A stretch of 32,625 bases of DNA, from NCBI GenBank assembly GCA_015065445.1, contig SVQF01000012.1:1-32625 (forward strand). Reading direction: 5' to 3'. Both the position numbers and the translations under genes were made by a program. The notes below the pieces were generated by a model. That model saw nothing but the letters and a program-made list of their open reading frames with translations, was not told the DNA's origin and did no database searches. Shown one piece after another: positions 1 through 7,483 of this stretch (position 1 is its first letter; every line of letters begins with the position of its first letter). The DNA is from Oscillospiraceae bacterium. Lineage in GTDB: Bacteria; Bacillota; Clostridia; Oscillospirales; Acutalibacteraceae.

Positions 1-971
1 ATTTTATCAAAGGGAATAGCATTGTTGCTTCCGCCGTCGTAAAGGTCTGTATGAACTGCACCTTTAATAACGAGCAACTCTTTGTTATCAGTATATTTGT
101 TGCCGTTAATCATATTTTCATATGCGTCCTTGCCGAAATAGAATGAGTGTGCCTTGTCTCCGTGCATAATCAATACGGCACTGCGGATTTCGTTACTGTA
201 CTGTAAAATTGGCTGATTGACAAATGATTCGCATCCGATAACATTCCAACCACCATTTGAATTTAGCGAACGAGGATGATAACCTCTTTCGGTTTTGTAA
301 TAATCGTAATAATCCTTGACGAAGAACGGTGCATCCTCGGGAAGCGGGTCAATCACGCCGCCTGCAAGCTTATATGTGCCGTTTTTGTAATCTTCAAGAC
401 GCTGTGCACACATAGCTTTTTTCGCCTCATAACGCTCTTCCTCGCTGTCCTGTGAATCAAAATAGCCCTTGGCGTTCACCCTCGTCATATCATACATTGT
501 TGAAACAACGGTTGCCTTTATTCTTGTATCAAGTGCCGCAGCATTGATTGCCATACCGCCCCAGCCACAGATACCGAGAATGCCGATTCTATCTTCGTCT
601 GCTTTTTCGTTAAGCGAAAGAAAATCAACGGCTGCCATAAAATCCTCCGTGTTAATATCGGGGGAAGCCATATATCTCGGTTGACCTGCACTTTCACCCG
701 TGTAGGACGGGTCAAAAGCAATCGTTAAAAAGCCACGCTCTGCAAGAGTTTGTGCATACAGACCGCTGCACTGCTCCTTAACTGCACCGAACGGACCGCT
801 GACTGCAATAGCGGGAAGTTTGCCCTCTGCACCTTTCGGTACATACATATCGGCAGCAAGTGTAATACCATATCTGTTTATAAAGGTTATTTTTGAATGC
901 TCAACTTTATCGCTTTTCGGGAAGGTTTTATCCCACTCATTTGTTAAATTTAACTGTTCTGTTTTCAACAT
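1..971 (-). CDS. alpha/beta hydrolase with Cys nucleophile elbow (3' end cut by window edge)
   Basis: This reading frame is absent from the ORF track because its stop lies beyond the left edge. I read it from an ATG at 971 (MLKTEQLNLTNEW), preceded by an AGGAG ribosome binding site at 979-983. About 323 codons are visible. The protein has an alpha/beta-hydrolase layout: an early strand with a GPFGAVKEQ stretch, a nucleophile elbow LGICGWGGMA, a later LIMHGDKAHSF stretch that can supply the acid, and KGAVHTDLYD, which supplies the His. The elbow carries Cys (codon TGT), as in dienelactone hydrolase and YcjY-like relatives, rather than the Ser of esterases. No signal peptide is visible, so it is probably cytoplasmic. 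It is divergent from a MerR regulator and is driven by a MerR-type promoter, which suggests inducible detoxification or modification of a small molecule. The substrate is unknown. Confidence 0.85.
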   Translation of the reverse strand, partial: MLKTEQLNLTNEWDKTFPKSDKVEHSKITFINRYGITLAADMYVPKGAEGKLPAIAVSGPFGAVKEQCSGLYAQTLAERGFLTIAFDPSYTGESAGQPRYMASPDINTEDFMAAVDFLSLNEKADEDRIGILGICGWGGMAINAAALDTRIKATVVSTMYDMTRVNAKGYFDSQDSEEERYEAKKAMCAQRLEDYKNGTYKLAGGVIDPLPEDAPFFVKDYYDYYKTERGYHPRSLNSNGGWNVIGCESFVNQPILQYSNEIRSAVLIMHGDKAHSFYFGKDAYENMINGNKYTDNKELLVIKGAVHTDLYDGGSNNAIPFDK

Positions 972-991
972 AATTAATCTCCTTTTTGATA

Positions 992-1020
992 TTGAAATTG
1001 AAATATCTTTTTGCTATAAT
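992..1020 (+). promoter_or_regulatory. promoter of the merR-like gene
   Basis: A -35 TTGAAA (992-997) and a -10 TATAAT (1015-1020) are separated by exactly 17 bp on the plus strand. Transcription would begin near 1027, inside the divergent -10 and just upstream of the MerR dyad at 1032-1051. A bound regulator would therefore block its own transcription, as is usual for MerR autoregulation. Confidence 0.6.
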
Positions 1021-1054
1021 CACATTATAACACCTAAACCTGACTTTAGGTCAA
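1015..1054 (-). promoter_or_regulatory. MerR-type operator/promoter of the hydrolase gene (19-bp spacer)
   Basis: On the minus strand a -35 TTGACC (1049-1054) and a -10 TATAAT (1024-1029) are separated by 19 bp (1030-1048). The spacer contains most of the 20-bp inverted repeat ACCTAAACCTGACTTTAGGT (1032-1051, arms ACCTAAA/TTTAGGT). An overlong spacer with a centred dyad is the hallmark of promoters activated by MerR-family proteins, which twist the DNA to realign the two hexamers. The regulator gene next door supplies the obvious partner. The predicted start of transcription is near 1017. Confidence 0.88.
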
Positions 1055-1079
1055 GCTTTTTTTGAAAAGAGGAAAAAAT

Positions 1080-1517
1080 ATGTATACAATCGGTCAGATT
1101 TCGGAGATGTTTAATCTCCCAATATCAACATTAAGATACTATGATAAGGAGAGGTTGTTCCCGCAAATGCAGCGTCGGTCGGGTATCCGCAGGTTCGGCG
1201 AAAACGAGGTGGAGGCACTTCGTGTGATTGAATGTCTGAAAGCAAGCGGACTTGAAATCAAGGATATCAGACTGTTTATGGACTGGGCAACGCAGGGTGC
1301 AGCAACCTATGAAAAACGCAAAGAGCTTTTTGAAGCAAGACGAGAGGTAATTGAAGCAGAAATTACTAATCTGCAAAAAATGCTTGATATGGTAAAGTTC
1401 AAATGCTGGTATTATGAAACCGCAATCAAGAACGGCAATGAAGACGGCATTAACGCAATGCTGCCCGACAAGCTTCCTCCCGAAATTCAAAAACTATACG
1501 ACAATGCTCATTCATAA
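1080..1517 (+). CDS. MerR family transcriptional regulator
   Basis: This 145-residue protein has the family's usual size. The N-terminal winged helix-turn-helix reads YTIGQISEMFNLPISTLRYYD, followed by the RRFGENEV wing and the IECLKASGLEIKDIRLFM helices. A coiled dimerisation helix (about residues 80-115) follows. The short C-terminal tail has a single Cys (KFKCWYY), so a metal-binding site is not evident and the effector is more likely an organic molecule. I chose the ATG at 1080 rather than the track's codon at 1062, because AGAGG at 1068-1072 is well spaced for it and MerR proteins begin right at this strand. It faces the divergent hydrolase gene and probably activates it through the 19-bp-spacer promoter. 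Confidence 0.92.
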   Translation: MYTIGQISEMFNLPISTLRYYDKERLFPQMQRRSGIRRFGENEVEALRVIECLKASGLEIKDIRLFMDWATQGAATYEKRKELFEARREVIEAEITNLQKMLDMVKFKCWYYETAIKNGNEDGINAMLPDKLPPEIQKLYDNAHS

Positions 1518-1628
1518 GTAAAACACAGATAAAACTCTGTTTTGCAACCCCCTGACAAAAAATGCAACCCCTTCGGTGTTCTTTTTTGTGCATGGGGTCG
1601 CAGACTTGAGCCCACTATAATCGGGGAC

Positions 1629-1652
1629 CCAAAAATGCAAAAGCATTTTTGG
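1629..1652. repeat. perfect inverted repeat, 10-bp arms, AAAA loop
   Basis: CCAAAAATGC is followed by AAAA and then its exact reverse complement. No long T-run follows the arm on the plus strand, so it is not a classical terminator in that direction. It may be a small intergenic repeat or part of a leader structure. Confidence 0.6.
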
Positions 1653-1704
1653 AAAGGGGAAACTCACGGTTTAAAAAAATCTTTATTTTTATGGCGTTTT
1701 GTTG

Positions 1705-1728
1705 TATAATGTATTAGACTATACATTA
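1705..1728 (+). promoter_or_regulatory. probable -10 and overlapping palindrome upstream of the DUF2156 operon
   Basis: TATAAT at 1705-1710 is the best -10 upstream of the gene at 1755; the -35 is weak. The perfect inverted repeat TAATGTAT / ATACATTA (1707-1714 and 1721-1728, 6-bp spacer) overlaps the -10 and the expected start of transcription. That is where a repressor would bind. The region is AT-rich, so chance dyads are possible. Confidence 0.45.
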
Positions 1729-1754
1729 ATTTATATATTAGTAAAGACAGTTTT

Positions 1755-2627
1755 ATGGAGAAACAACTTATTTTTGAACCGATTTCGCTTAACCATTCCG
1801 AAAAAGCGGAGTCAATACGAAAACGTTTCGGCAACAATCTGTATCTATATACGTTCGCTTCGCTCTATGCGTGGCGTGAAGACGAGCAGTACGAAATTTG
1901 TTTTGCCGACGACGCATTTATAATAAAAAACGGAGCAGTGGGCGACAATGCGTATCTGTTTCCGTGCGGAAGTGACGGCGGCAAAAAAGTGCTGATTGAC
2001 GCTCTTCTTGCATATGAAAAGCCTACGCTTTGTTCATTAACAGACGAAGACAAAGATTTTCTTGAAACATATTATCCCGATATGTTTGAGTTTGAAGAAA
2101 TACGTGACGAGTTTATTTATCTGTTCGACAGAAAAGCACAGGTTGAACTGAAGGGCAAGGATTACAAAAAGCAGCGTCATCAGATTCACATTGGCAAAAA
2201 CTCGGCGGCACAGTGGAGCACGGAACTACTCACGCAGGAAAACACCGACAGAGCTATTGCCATCAATAAAGAATGGGTAAAAAAAACAGGCAAAAACGGA
2301 CTTGCCGACATAGAGGCGGCAAACTGTGCGTTAAAGCATTTTAAAGAACTTTCTATGTGGGGTATGCTGTTTAAGGCAGACGGCGAGGACGTAGCGTATG
2401 TTATGGGCTCGTTCATCACGCCTGAAATATTTGACCTTGCGTTCTGCAAGGTTATTGGCGAAAGGCGTGATTTTTTTGTAAGGTGGAAAGTCTTCAGTTC
2501 CTTGCCGCAGGAGGTCGTAACAATCGACTCTGAAGAGGACTTGGGAATTGAAGGACTACGCATAAACAAACTATCCCGTCACCCTCAGAAACTGATACGA
2601 ATCTGGAAAGGCAATTATAAAATATGA
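1755..2627 (+). CDS. DUF2156 domain protein (MprF lysyltransferase-domain-like)
   Basis: This 290-residue soluble protein has the character of DUF2156, the acyl/aminoacyl-transferase fold also found at the C-terminus of MprF (phosphatidylglycerol lysyltransferase). Supporting stretches include NNLYLYTFASLYAWRED near the start, KGKDYKKQRHQIHIGKN in the middle, and GIEGLRINKLSRHPQKLIR at the C-terminus, typical of the second acetyltransferase-like repeat. It lacks the MprF membrane domain, so whether it uses aminoacyl-tRNA is unknown. The ribosome binding site is poor (AAAGACAG), which suggests modest translation. It is the first gene of a four-gene operon, and its last 4 bases overlap the MATE gene (ATGA). 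The family call is fairly secure; the substrate is not known. Confidence 0.8.
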   Translation: MEKQLIFEPISLNHSEKAESIRKRFGNNLYLYTFASLYAWREDEQYEICFADDAFIIKNGAVGDNAYLFPCGSDGGKKVLIDALLAYEKPTLCSLTDEDKDFLETYYPDMFEFEEIRDEFIYLFDRKAQVELKGKDYKKQRHQIHIGKNSAAQWSTELLTQENTDRAIAINKEWVKKTGKNGLADIEAANCALKHFKELSMWGMLFKADGEDVAYVMGSFITPEIFDLAFCKVIGERRDFFVRWKVFSSLPQEVVTIDSEEDLGIEGLRINKLSRHPQKLIRIWKGNYKI

Positions 2628-4363
2628 CTGAAACAGCAGCGACAATTAACAGCAGGGCATTTACCGACCGTATGTTCCGTCGGCTTTTTCTGCCTACGCT
2701 TTTATCGGCTATAGGCTGGGCGTTGGGCGATGTTGCTGACGCACTGTTTGTAGGTATTCGCCTTGGCAGAGTCGGACTTGCAACTATGTCGCTTGTAGCA
2801 CCTGTATATATGATTTATAACGTGCTTGACGTCGGCATAGCTATCGGTACATCGGTCAAGTATTCACAGGCACTCGGCAAAGGCGATGCAAAAAAAGGAA
2901 CTGAAACGTTTTCGCAAATGCTTGTTATGGCTGTTGCAGTAAGTGCTGCGGTGTGCGTAATCGGACTTGTCGGTATGCCCTACATACTCAGATTTTTAGG
3001 TGCAGGAAGTGAAGGCGGCGACCTGTGGAACTACACAAAAGAGTATCTGCAGATAATGTTTTTAGGTGCACCGATTACATTTTTATATTTCTTGCTTTAT
3101 TACTGCGTGCGTTGTGACGATAACGAAAAACTTGCAAGTGCAGGCTACACAATCGGATACTTAACAGACGTGGTTGCAAGTGCGGTTTTTATAATGGGAT
3201 TTAAGCTCGACGTACGTGGTGCAATCTACGCAACGGTGCTTGGCAAGGCAGTCGGCGTTATAATTTTCTTATTCCATTTTACAAGAAAGTGGGCGATATT
3301 GCGATTTCGTCTGTTCAGACCCGATTTAAAACTTGTTTTGTCCGTGCTTAAAACGGGAATGGCGTCTTCATTCGGTTACATAGGTCAGTTTATTACGCTG
3401 CTTGTTGTAAACAATATTCTTATGAAAATAGGCGGTTCATCTGCACTGGCACAGCTTAATGTCGTGCAGGATGTATCCTATGTTGCACTGGCTATTTATA
3501 CGGCACTTGGCGACACGGTTCAGCCTCTTAGTGCAACGTTTTATGCCGAACATAACCACGAAGCCACAAAGCGTATTATGATGCTCGGCACAAAAATAGG
3601 CGTTATCAGCGGCGGAGTTATTGCAGCTCTTTTTGCGGTGTTCGCCCCGTCAGTGTGCAGACTTTTCGGCTTAACGGGCAGTACCGTTTCTGAAGGTGCA
3701 TTCGCCGTAAGACTGTTCTGCCTTTCGGTAATTCCCGCAGGCTATAATATAATATGGAGTTCGTGTTTTCAGGCTATAAAAAAAGAGAGAATAGTATTTA
3801 TAATAAATCAAATGCGTACTTTCGTATGCTTTCTGGCATTTGCGTTTGTCCTTTCAAATTTTGAACTCAGATGGTTCTGGTTTGTTTTCCTCGGTGCAGA
3901 AGTTATGACAATAGCAGTCTGGACTCTGCTTGTGCGTCGGCAAAAGTTTGACGTGTCGGACAAGGTGTTCACATATCTGCTCGACGTCAATAATTCGGAC
4001 ATTTCGGATATGCTCAATCAGACAGAGGTGTTCTGTGAAGAACACGACGCAAATCCCAAACAGGTTTACTTCATCACAATGTGTGTTGAAGAAGTCTGCC
4101 AGGCGATAACCGAAAATGCGTTTAACAAAACGGGTGACGAGTATATTCAGTTTACGCTTTGTTTTGAAAACGGCGGTTCTGTAATGCTGCACTTCCGTGA
4201 CAATGCGGTTAACTTTAATCCTTTCGGTATGAAAACCGGTCAGAACTACGACGACCCCGAACAACTTGCATCGCTTGGAATTCAGATGGTAAAAAGCAAG
4301 TCAAAGCAGTTCTTTTACCGTCACTATTCAGGATTTAATACCCTTACTGTGGAGGTAGAATAA
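2624..4363 (+). CDS. MATE family transporter fused to a C-terminal HATPase-like domain
   Basis: Residues 1 to about 445 are a MATE (multidrug and toxin extrusion) transporter. They contain roughly twelve hydrophobic segments and the typical opening RLFLPTLLSAIGWALGDVADALFVG. MATE proteins normally end near 450 residues, and this one has 579. The extra 130 residues resemble the RsbW/SpoIIAB-type ATPase fold, with CVEEVCQAITENAF at the N-box, FRDNAVNFNPF at the G1 box and SLGIQMVKSKS at the G2 box. Aligned with the HATPase of the PP2C receptor three genes on (VDELVSNVARYAY, DSGIPYNPL), the N-box Asn has become Ala and the G1 Gly has become Ala, so ATP binding or catalysis may be lost. The gene overlaps its upstream neighbour by 4 bp and precedes the GNAT gene by 3 bp. 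The MATE call is secure; the tail is a structural inference. Confidence 0.85.
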   Translation: MTETAATINSRAFTDRMFRRLFLPTLLSAIGWALGDVADALFVGIRLGRVGLATMSLVAPVYMIYNVLDVGIAIGTSVKYSQALGKGDAKKGTETFSQMLVMAVAVSAAVCVIGLVGMPYILRFLGAGSEGGDLWNYTKEYLQIMFLGAPITFLYFLLYYCVRCDDNEKLASAGYTIGYLTDVVASAVFIMGFKLDVRGAIYATVLGKAVGVIIFLFHFTRKWAILRFRLFRPDLKLVLSVLKTGMASSFGYIGQFITLLVVNNILMKIGGSSALAQLNVVQDVSYVALAIYTALGDTVQPLSATFYAEHNHEATKRIMMLGTKIGVISGGVIAALFAVFAPSVCRLFGLTGSTVSEGAFAVRLFCLSVIPAGYNIIWSSCFQAIKKERIVFIINQMRTFVCFLAFAFVLSNFELRWFWFVFLGAEVMTIAVWTLLVRRQKFDVSDKVFTYLLDVNNSDISDMLNQTEVFCEEHDANPKQVYFITMCVEEVCQAITENAFNKTGDEYIQFTLCFENGGSVMLHFRDNAVNFNPFGMKTGQNYDDPEQLASLGIQMVKSKSKQFFYRHYSGFNTLTVEVE

Positions 4364-4366
4364 TCT

Positions 4367-5194
4367 ATGAACGACGGTATCCGACTTGCTGTAAAGCGGG
4401 ACATACCCGCCCTGTGCAAAATATGGCGGGACTGCTTCAGCGACAGCGAGGAATACATACGCACTTTTTACAGCGAAAATTTTGAACGTATTAAAGTGGT
4501 TATATACGAGGCAGACGGAAAGCCCGTAAGTATGGTGAACATTTTTTCAGCCTGCGTAGTTACTGAAAAATCACAGCAAAACGCAGAGTATCTTTACGCT
4601 GTCGGCACGCTTAAAGCGTATAGGGGCAATGGTTTTATGAGTGCAGTTTTGCGGCATATAGTAACTCGTGCAAAAGAAAGCGAAAAGGCACTGTTTTTAA
4701 AACCGTCTTCGCTCGAAATTACTGAGTTTTATAAGCCGTTCGGTTTTATAGGCAGAACGTATTTATGCCCCGTATCTTTAACGCCTGCCGAAATTATTGA
4801 TATTGATGTCTGCGACATATCGTGCGTGGAATACAACCGTATGCGTGACGCCGCATTTAAGAATATGCCCTATGTCAGATGGGACAACGGCCACATACGC
4901 TGGTGCATTGAAGAAAACAAACTGTTCAGCGGCAAAACGGTTAAAATAGAATTTGAAAGTAAATGCTATTTTCTTTTGGGTTATCCCGAAGGGAATACGC
5001 TCATAATTAACGAAACTGATTTATCATTGAGTCAGCTTAAACAGTTAAGCGGTGCATTGTGCAGGCTTTTTGGCACTGAGAATTTAAAAGCTTATATGCC
5101 TTATAATGCCTGCAACGAGTGTGATAAAACTATATCCTCGTTGCTCTGTAATACTTCTGAGCGTAATATTTATGTTAATCTGATTATGATGTAA
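4367..5194 (+). CDS. GNAT family N-acetyltransferase
   Basis: This 275-residue protein has a GNAT domain in its first half (about residues 1-140). The acetyl-CoA loop is YRGNGFMSAVL, preceded by YLYAVGTLKA (beta-4) and followed by FLKPSSLEITEFYKPFGF, the usual beta-5/alpha-4 region with the FY.pfGF motif. The second half (about 150-275) is less conserved and could be a second, degenerate GNAT-like or sterol-carrier-like domain, as in Eis-type enzymes. It starts 3 bp after the MATE-HATPase stop, with GGAGG inside that gene as a distant ribosome binding site, so translation is probably coupled. The acetyl acceptor is unknown. Confidence 0.82.
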   Translation: MNDGIRLAVKRDIPALCKIWRDCFSDSEEYIRTFYSENFERIKVVIYEADGKPVSMVNIFSACVVTEKSQQNAEYLYAVGTLKAYRGNGFMSAVLRHIVTRAKESEKALFLKPSSLEITEFYKPFGFIGRTYLCPVSLTPAEIIDIDVCDISCVEYNRMRDAAFKNMPYVRWDNGHIRWCIEENKLFSGKTVKIEFESKCYFLLGYPEGNTLIINETDLSLSQLKQLSGALCRLFGTENLKAYMPYNACNECDKTISSLLCNTSERNIYVNLIMM

Positions 5195-5210
5195 AGGAAT
5201 GGAGTCTGTT

Positions 5211-7310
5211 ATGAAAAACAAAAAAAGAAAAGTAACTTCACTGCGAAAAAAGTCTGTTACTGTTGTTCTTATTGCAGCTTTAGTGTTAGCTGTTATTGCC
5301 GTTACAATAAGCGGTGCATTTTACAGCTACAATATGTTTGGCCACTACAAACAGCTTGCAGAGCAGCTTGCAGACACTTCGGCGTCGCTTATGAGTGCAG
5401 AAGATATCAAGCACTATTACACCGAGGTAAAGAAGCTGGAGCCTTATGACGACGAAAAATACAACTCCGACGAGGCTTATCGGAAAGAGTATGACGAAAA
5501 GGTAAACGCCATTAAAGACGACAAGTATCAGGAGATGCTGGACATACTCTTTACCTTTGCTGACCAGTCTGAAAACAGAAACGAAATTGAGTATATCTAC
5601 GTCCAGGTTATCGAAGGTAATCAGGTTACTTATATTTTTGACGCAGACCACACCGACGAGGCATATCAGCTTGGCACGGTTGTTCCTGTATCCGACGCCA
5701 ACACCGATAAAGACGGACTCGAAAACGGTATTCCTGCCTTTATTTCAAACAACCCCGACGATGGCTGGCTTTGTACCTGTATGCGACCTATACGTGATTC
5801 AGACGGCAAACCGGTTGCACTTGTAGGCGTTGATATTTCTATGAGTAAGGTTGTAACTGAGGGTATAGCTTATATTGTAACACTTATTATAATTATGATA
5901 ATCGCTGTAGGATTACTCAGTCTGCTCATTCTTCGTGGTACTGATAAGTCTATGGTAAGACCGATTAACAAACTGTCAGAAGCAGCAAGAAGATTTGTTG
6001 AGGATAGGGGTAAAAAGTCAGATGAACATTCTGCTATAACTCAGCTCGACATTCAGACGGGAGACGAACTCGAAACTCTCTGCGACTCGGTTAAACAGAT
6101 GGAACAGGACATTAACGAGTACATTACACACTTAACGGCTGTTACAGCCGAGAAGGAGCGAATCGGTGCCGAACTTTCGCTCGCCACACGGATTCAGGCA
6201 GATATGCTTCCAAATATATTCCCTGCATTTCCTGAAAGAAAAGACCTTGACATATTTGCAAGTATGACTCCTGCAAAAGAGGTCGGCGGCGACTTCTATG
6301 ACTTCTTCCTTGTTGACGATACGCATCTTGCAATGGTTATGGCGGATGTTTCGGGTAAGGGAATTCCTGCAGCACTGTTTATGATGATGAGCAAGATTCT
6401 CATTCAGAACGCAGTTATGAGCGGCAAATCTCCTGCCGACGCACTTATGACGGTAAACAATCAGATTTGTGCAAACAACCGTGAGGAGATGTTTGTTACC
6501 GTATGGCTCGGTATTGTTGATTTGGAAACGGGACTTCTCACCGCATCAAACGCAGGTCACGAAAAACCGATTGTTAAATCTGCTCACGGCGACTTTGAAG
6601 TGTTTAACGATAAGCACGGATTTGTTATAGGCGGTATGGAAGGACTCAAATACCGTAATTACGAAATTCAGCTTGCCAAAGGCTCAAAAGTATTCCTCTA
6701 CACAGACGGTGTGGCAGAAGCAACTGACAATGCAAAAGAACTGTTTGGTATTGACAGAACTATTGACGCACTTAACAAGTGCAAGGACGAAAGTCCTAAG
6801 AAGGTTCTTGAAACCGTTAAAGCGTCCGTTGACGAGTTTGTAGGCGACGCACCGCAGTTTGACGACCTGACTATGTTATGCTTTGCATTTGAAGGAGGTA
6901 AATCCGAATTGACTGTTGAGGCAACGCTCGACAATGTTGCTGTTGCTATGGACTACGTCGGGGAACAAGCGGAAAAACTTCCGTTTTCACAAAAGGCAAT
7001 AAATCAGATTAAAATTGCTGTTGACGAACTTGTTAGCAACGTTGCACGCTATGCTTACGGCGAGCATGAAGAAGGTACGGTCAGCGTGTATGTAAGCAGC
7101 GACGAAAAGGGTATGTCAGTACGTATTACAGACTCGGGTATTCCTTACAACCCGCTCGAAAAAGAAGACCCTGACATATCACTTTCTGCAGATGAAAGAG
7201 GCATTGGCGGACTCGGTATTTTCCTTGTTAAAAAGACAATGGACGAGATTGAATATACGTACAAAGATAACCGGAATATACTGACGTTCAGAAAGAACTT
7301 TGCCGAGTAA
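5211..7310 (+). CDS. membrane sensor PP2C/SpoIIE phosphatase with C-terminal HATPase kinase domain
   Basis: This 699-residue protein reads in order as follows. A basic N-terminus (KNKKRK) is followed by TM1 (about 14-38), an extracellular Cache-like sensor of about 180 residues and TM2 (about 219-243). Then come a HAMP-like linker (VRPINKLSEAARRF), a PP2C/SpoIIE phosphatase (about 313-560) and an RsbW-like HATPase (about 565-699). The metal-binding phosphatase motifs are intact: EVGGDFYDF, ADVSGKGIPAA, LYTDGVAEA and DDLTML. The ATPase motifs VDELVSN, DSGIPYNP and RGIGGLGIF are also intact. Such proteins dephosphorylate (PP2C) and phosphorylate (HATPase) STAS antagonists, and two STAS proteins are encoded by the convergent operon. 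I preferred the ATG at 5211 over 5199, because GGAG at 5201-5204 is correctly spaced only for the former. A strong terminator follows directly. Confidence 0.92.
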   Translation: MKNKKRKVTSLRKKSVTVVLIAALVLAVIAVTISGAFYSYNMFGHYKQLAEQLADTSASLMSAEDIKHYYTEVKKLEPYDDEKYNSDEAYRKEYDEKVNAIKDDKYQEMLDILFTFADQSENRNEIEYIYVQVIEGNQVTYIFDADHTDEAYQLGTVVPVSDANTDKDGLENGIPAFISNNPDDGWLCTCMRPIRDSDGKPVALVGVDISMSKVVTEGIAYIVTLIIIMIIAVGLLSLLILRGTDKSMVRPINKLSEAARRFVEDRGKKSDEHSAITQLDIQTGDELETLCDSVKQMEQDINEYITHLTAVTAEKERIGAELSLATRIQADMLPNIFPAFPERKDLDIFASMTPAKEVGGDFYDFFLVDDTHLAMVMADVSGKGIPAALFMMMSKILIQNAVMSGKSPADALMTVNNQICANNREEMFVTVWLGIVDLETGLLTASNAGHEKPIVKSAHGDFEVFNDKHGFVIGGMEGLKYRNYEIQLAKGSKVFLYTDGVAEATDNAKELFGIDRTIDALNKCKDESPKKVLETVKASVDEFVGDAPQFDDLTMLCFAFEGGKSELTVEATLDNVAVAMDYVGEQAEKLPFSQKAINQIKIAVDELVSNVARYAYGEHEEGTVSVYVSSDEKGMSVRITDSGIPYNPLEKEDPDISLSADERGIGGLGIFLVKKTMDEIEYTYKDNRNILTFRKNFAE

Positions 7311-7324
7311 AAACGTAAAACTCA

Positions 7325-7363
7325 AAAATGCTTGGAAACCTGATGTTTCCAAGCATTTTCTTT
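7325..7363 (+). terminator. Rho-independent terminator of the DUF2156-MATE-GNAT-PP2C operon
   Basis: A 15-bp perfect stem AAAATGCTTGGAAAC / GTTTCCAAGCATTTT with a 5-nt loop (CTGAT) is followed by CTTT. It starts 15 bp after the PP2C stop. A-tract and T-tract flanks could let it act in both directions. Confidence 0.9.
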
Positions 7364-7435
7364 GTATACAATCTTTACACAAGGGAGGTAATACAGACGT
7401 TTATATCGGCGTGGTTATGCCCTCTGTAGAAAGTC

Positions 7436-7468
7436 AAAAAGGGCGGTAGCCAAACGGCTACCGCCCTT
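7436..7468 (-). terminator. Rho-independent terminator of the HD-STAS/kinase-STAS operon
   Basis: A perfect 13-bp GC-rich stem AAGGGCGGTAGCC / GGCTACCGCCCTT with a 4-nt loop is followed on the minus strand by TTTTT. It lies 16 bp beyond the minus-strand STAS stop and faces the terminator of the convergent operon. Confidence 0.92.
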
Positions 7469-7483
7469 ATACTTTTGTTTTGC

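Larger units (their letters stand above)
1518..1754. other. intergenic region with several inverted repeats, no gene seen
   Basis: This 237-bp spacer follows the MerR gene. TGCAACCCC occurs twice (1543-1551 and 1563-1571), and a near-complementary GGGGTCGCA lies at 1594-1602. The second copy and this site can form a stem around a loop that carries a T-run. A perfect 10-bp stem with an AAAA loop lies at 1629-1652 (CCAAAAATGC / GCATTTTTGG). No convincing open reading frame is present. The first structure may terminate the merR transcript. The purpose of the second is unclear. Confidence 0.55.

Noticed and set aside
518-1065. Small ORFs 469-684, 518-721 and 820-1065
   Set aside because: All overlap the minus-strand hydrolase frame, which has clear family motifs, or its divergent promoter region.
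1699-1923. 74-residue ORF at the promoter of the DUF2156 gene
   Set aside because: It starts within the -10 region and overlaps the DUF2156 gene in another frame, with no ribosome binding site.
5199-5201. Track start of the PP2C receptor at 5199
   Set aside because: The AAGG is only one base from this ATG, while GGAG is properly spaced for the ATG at 5211.
7364-7435. Possible tiny ORF or leader between the two convergent operons (GGAGG at 7384)
   Set aside because: The purine-rich motif is followed by no well-spaced start codon with an appreciable open frame. It is simply the gap between two terminators.
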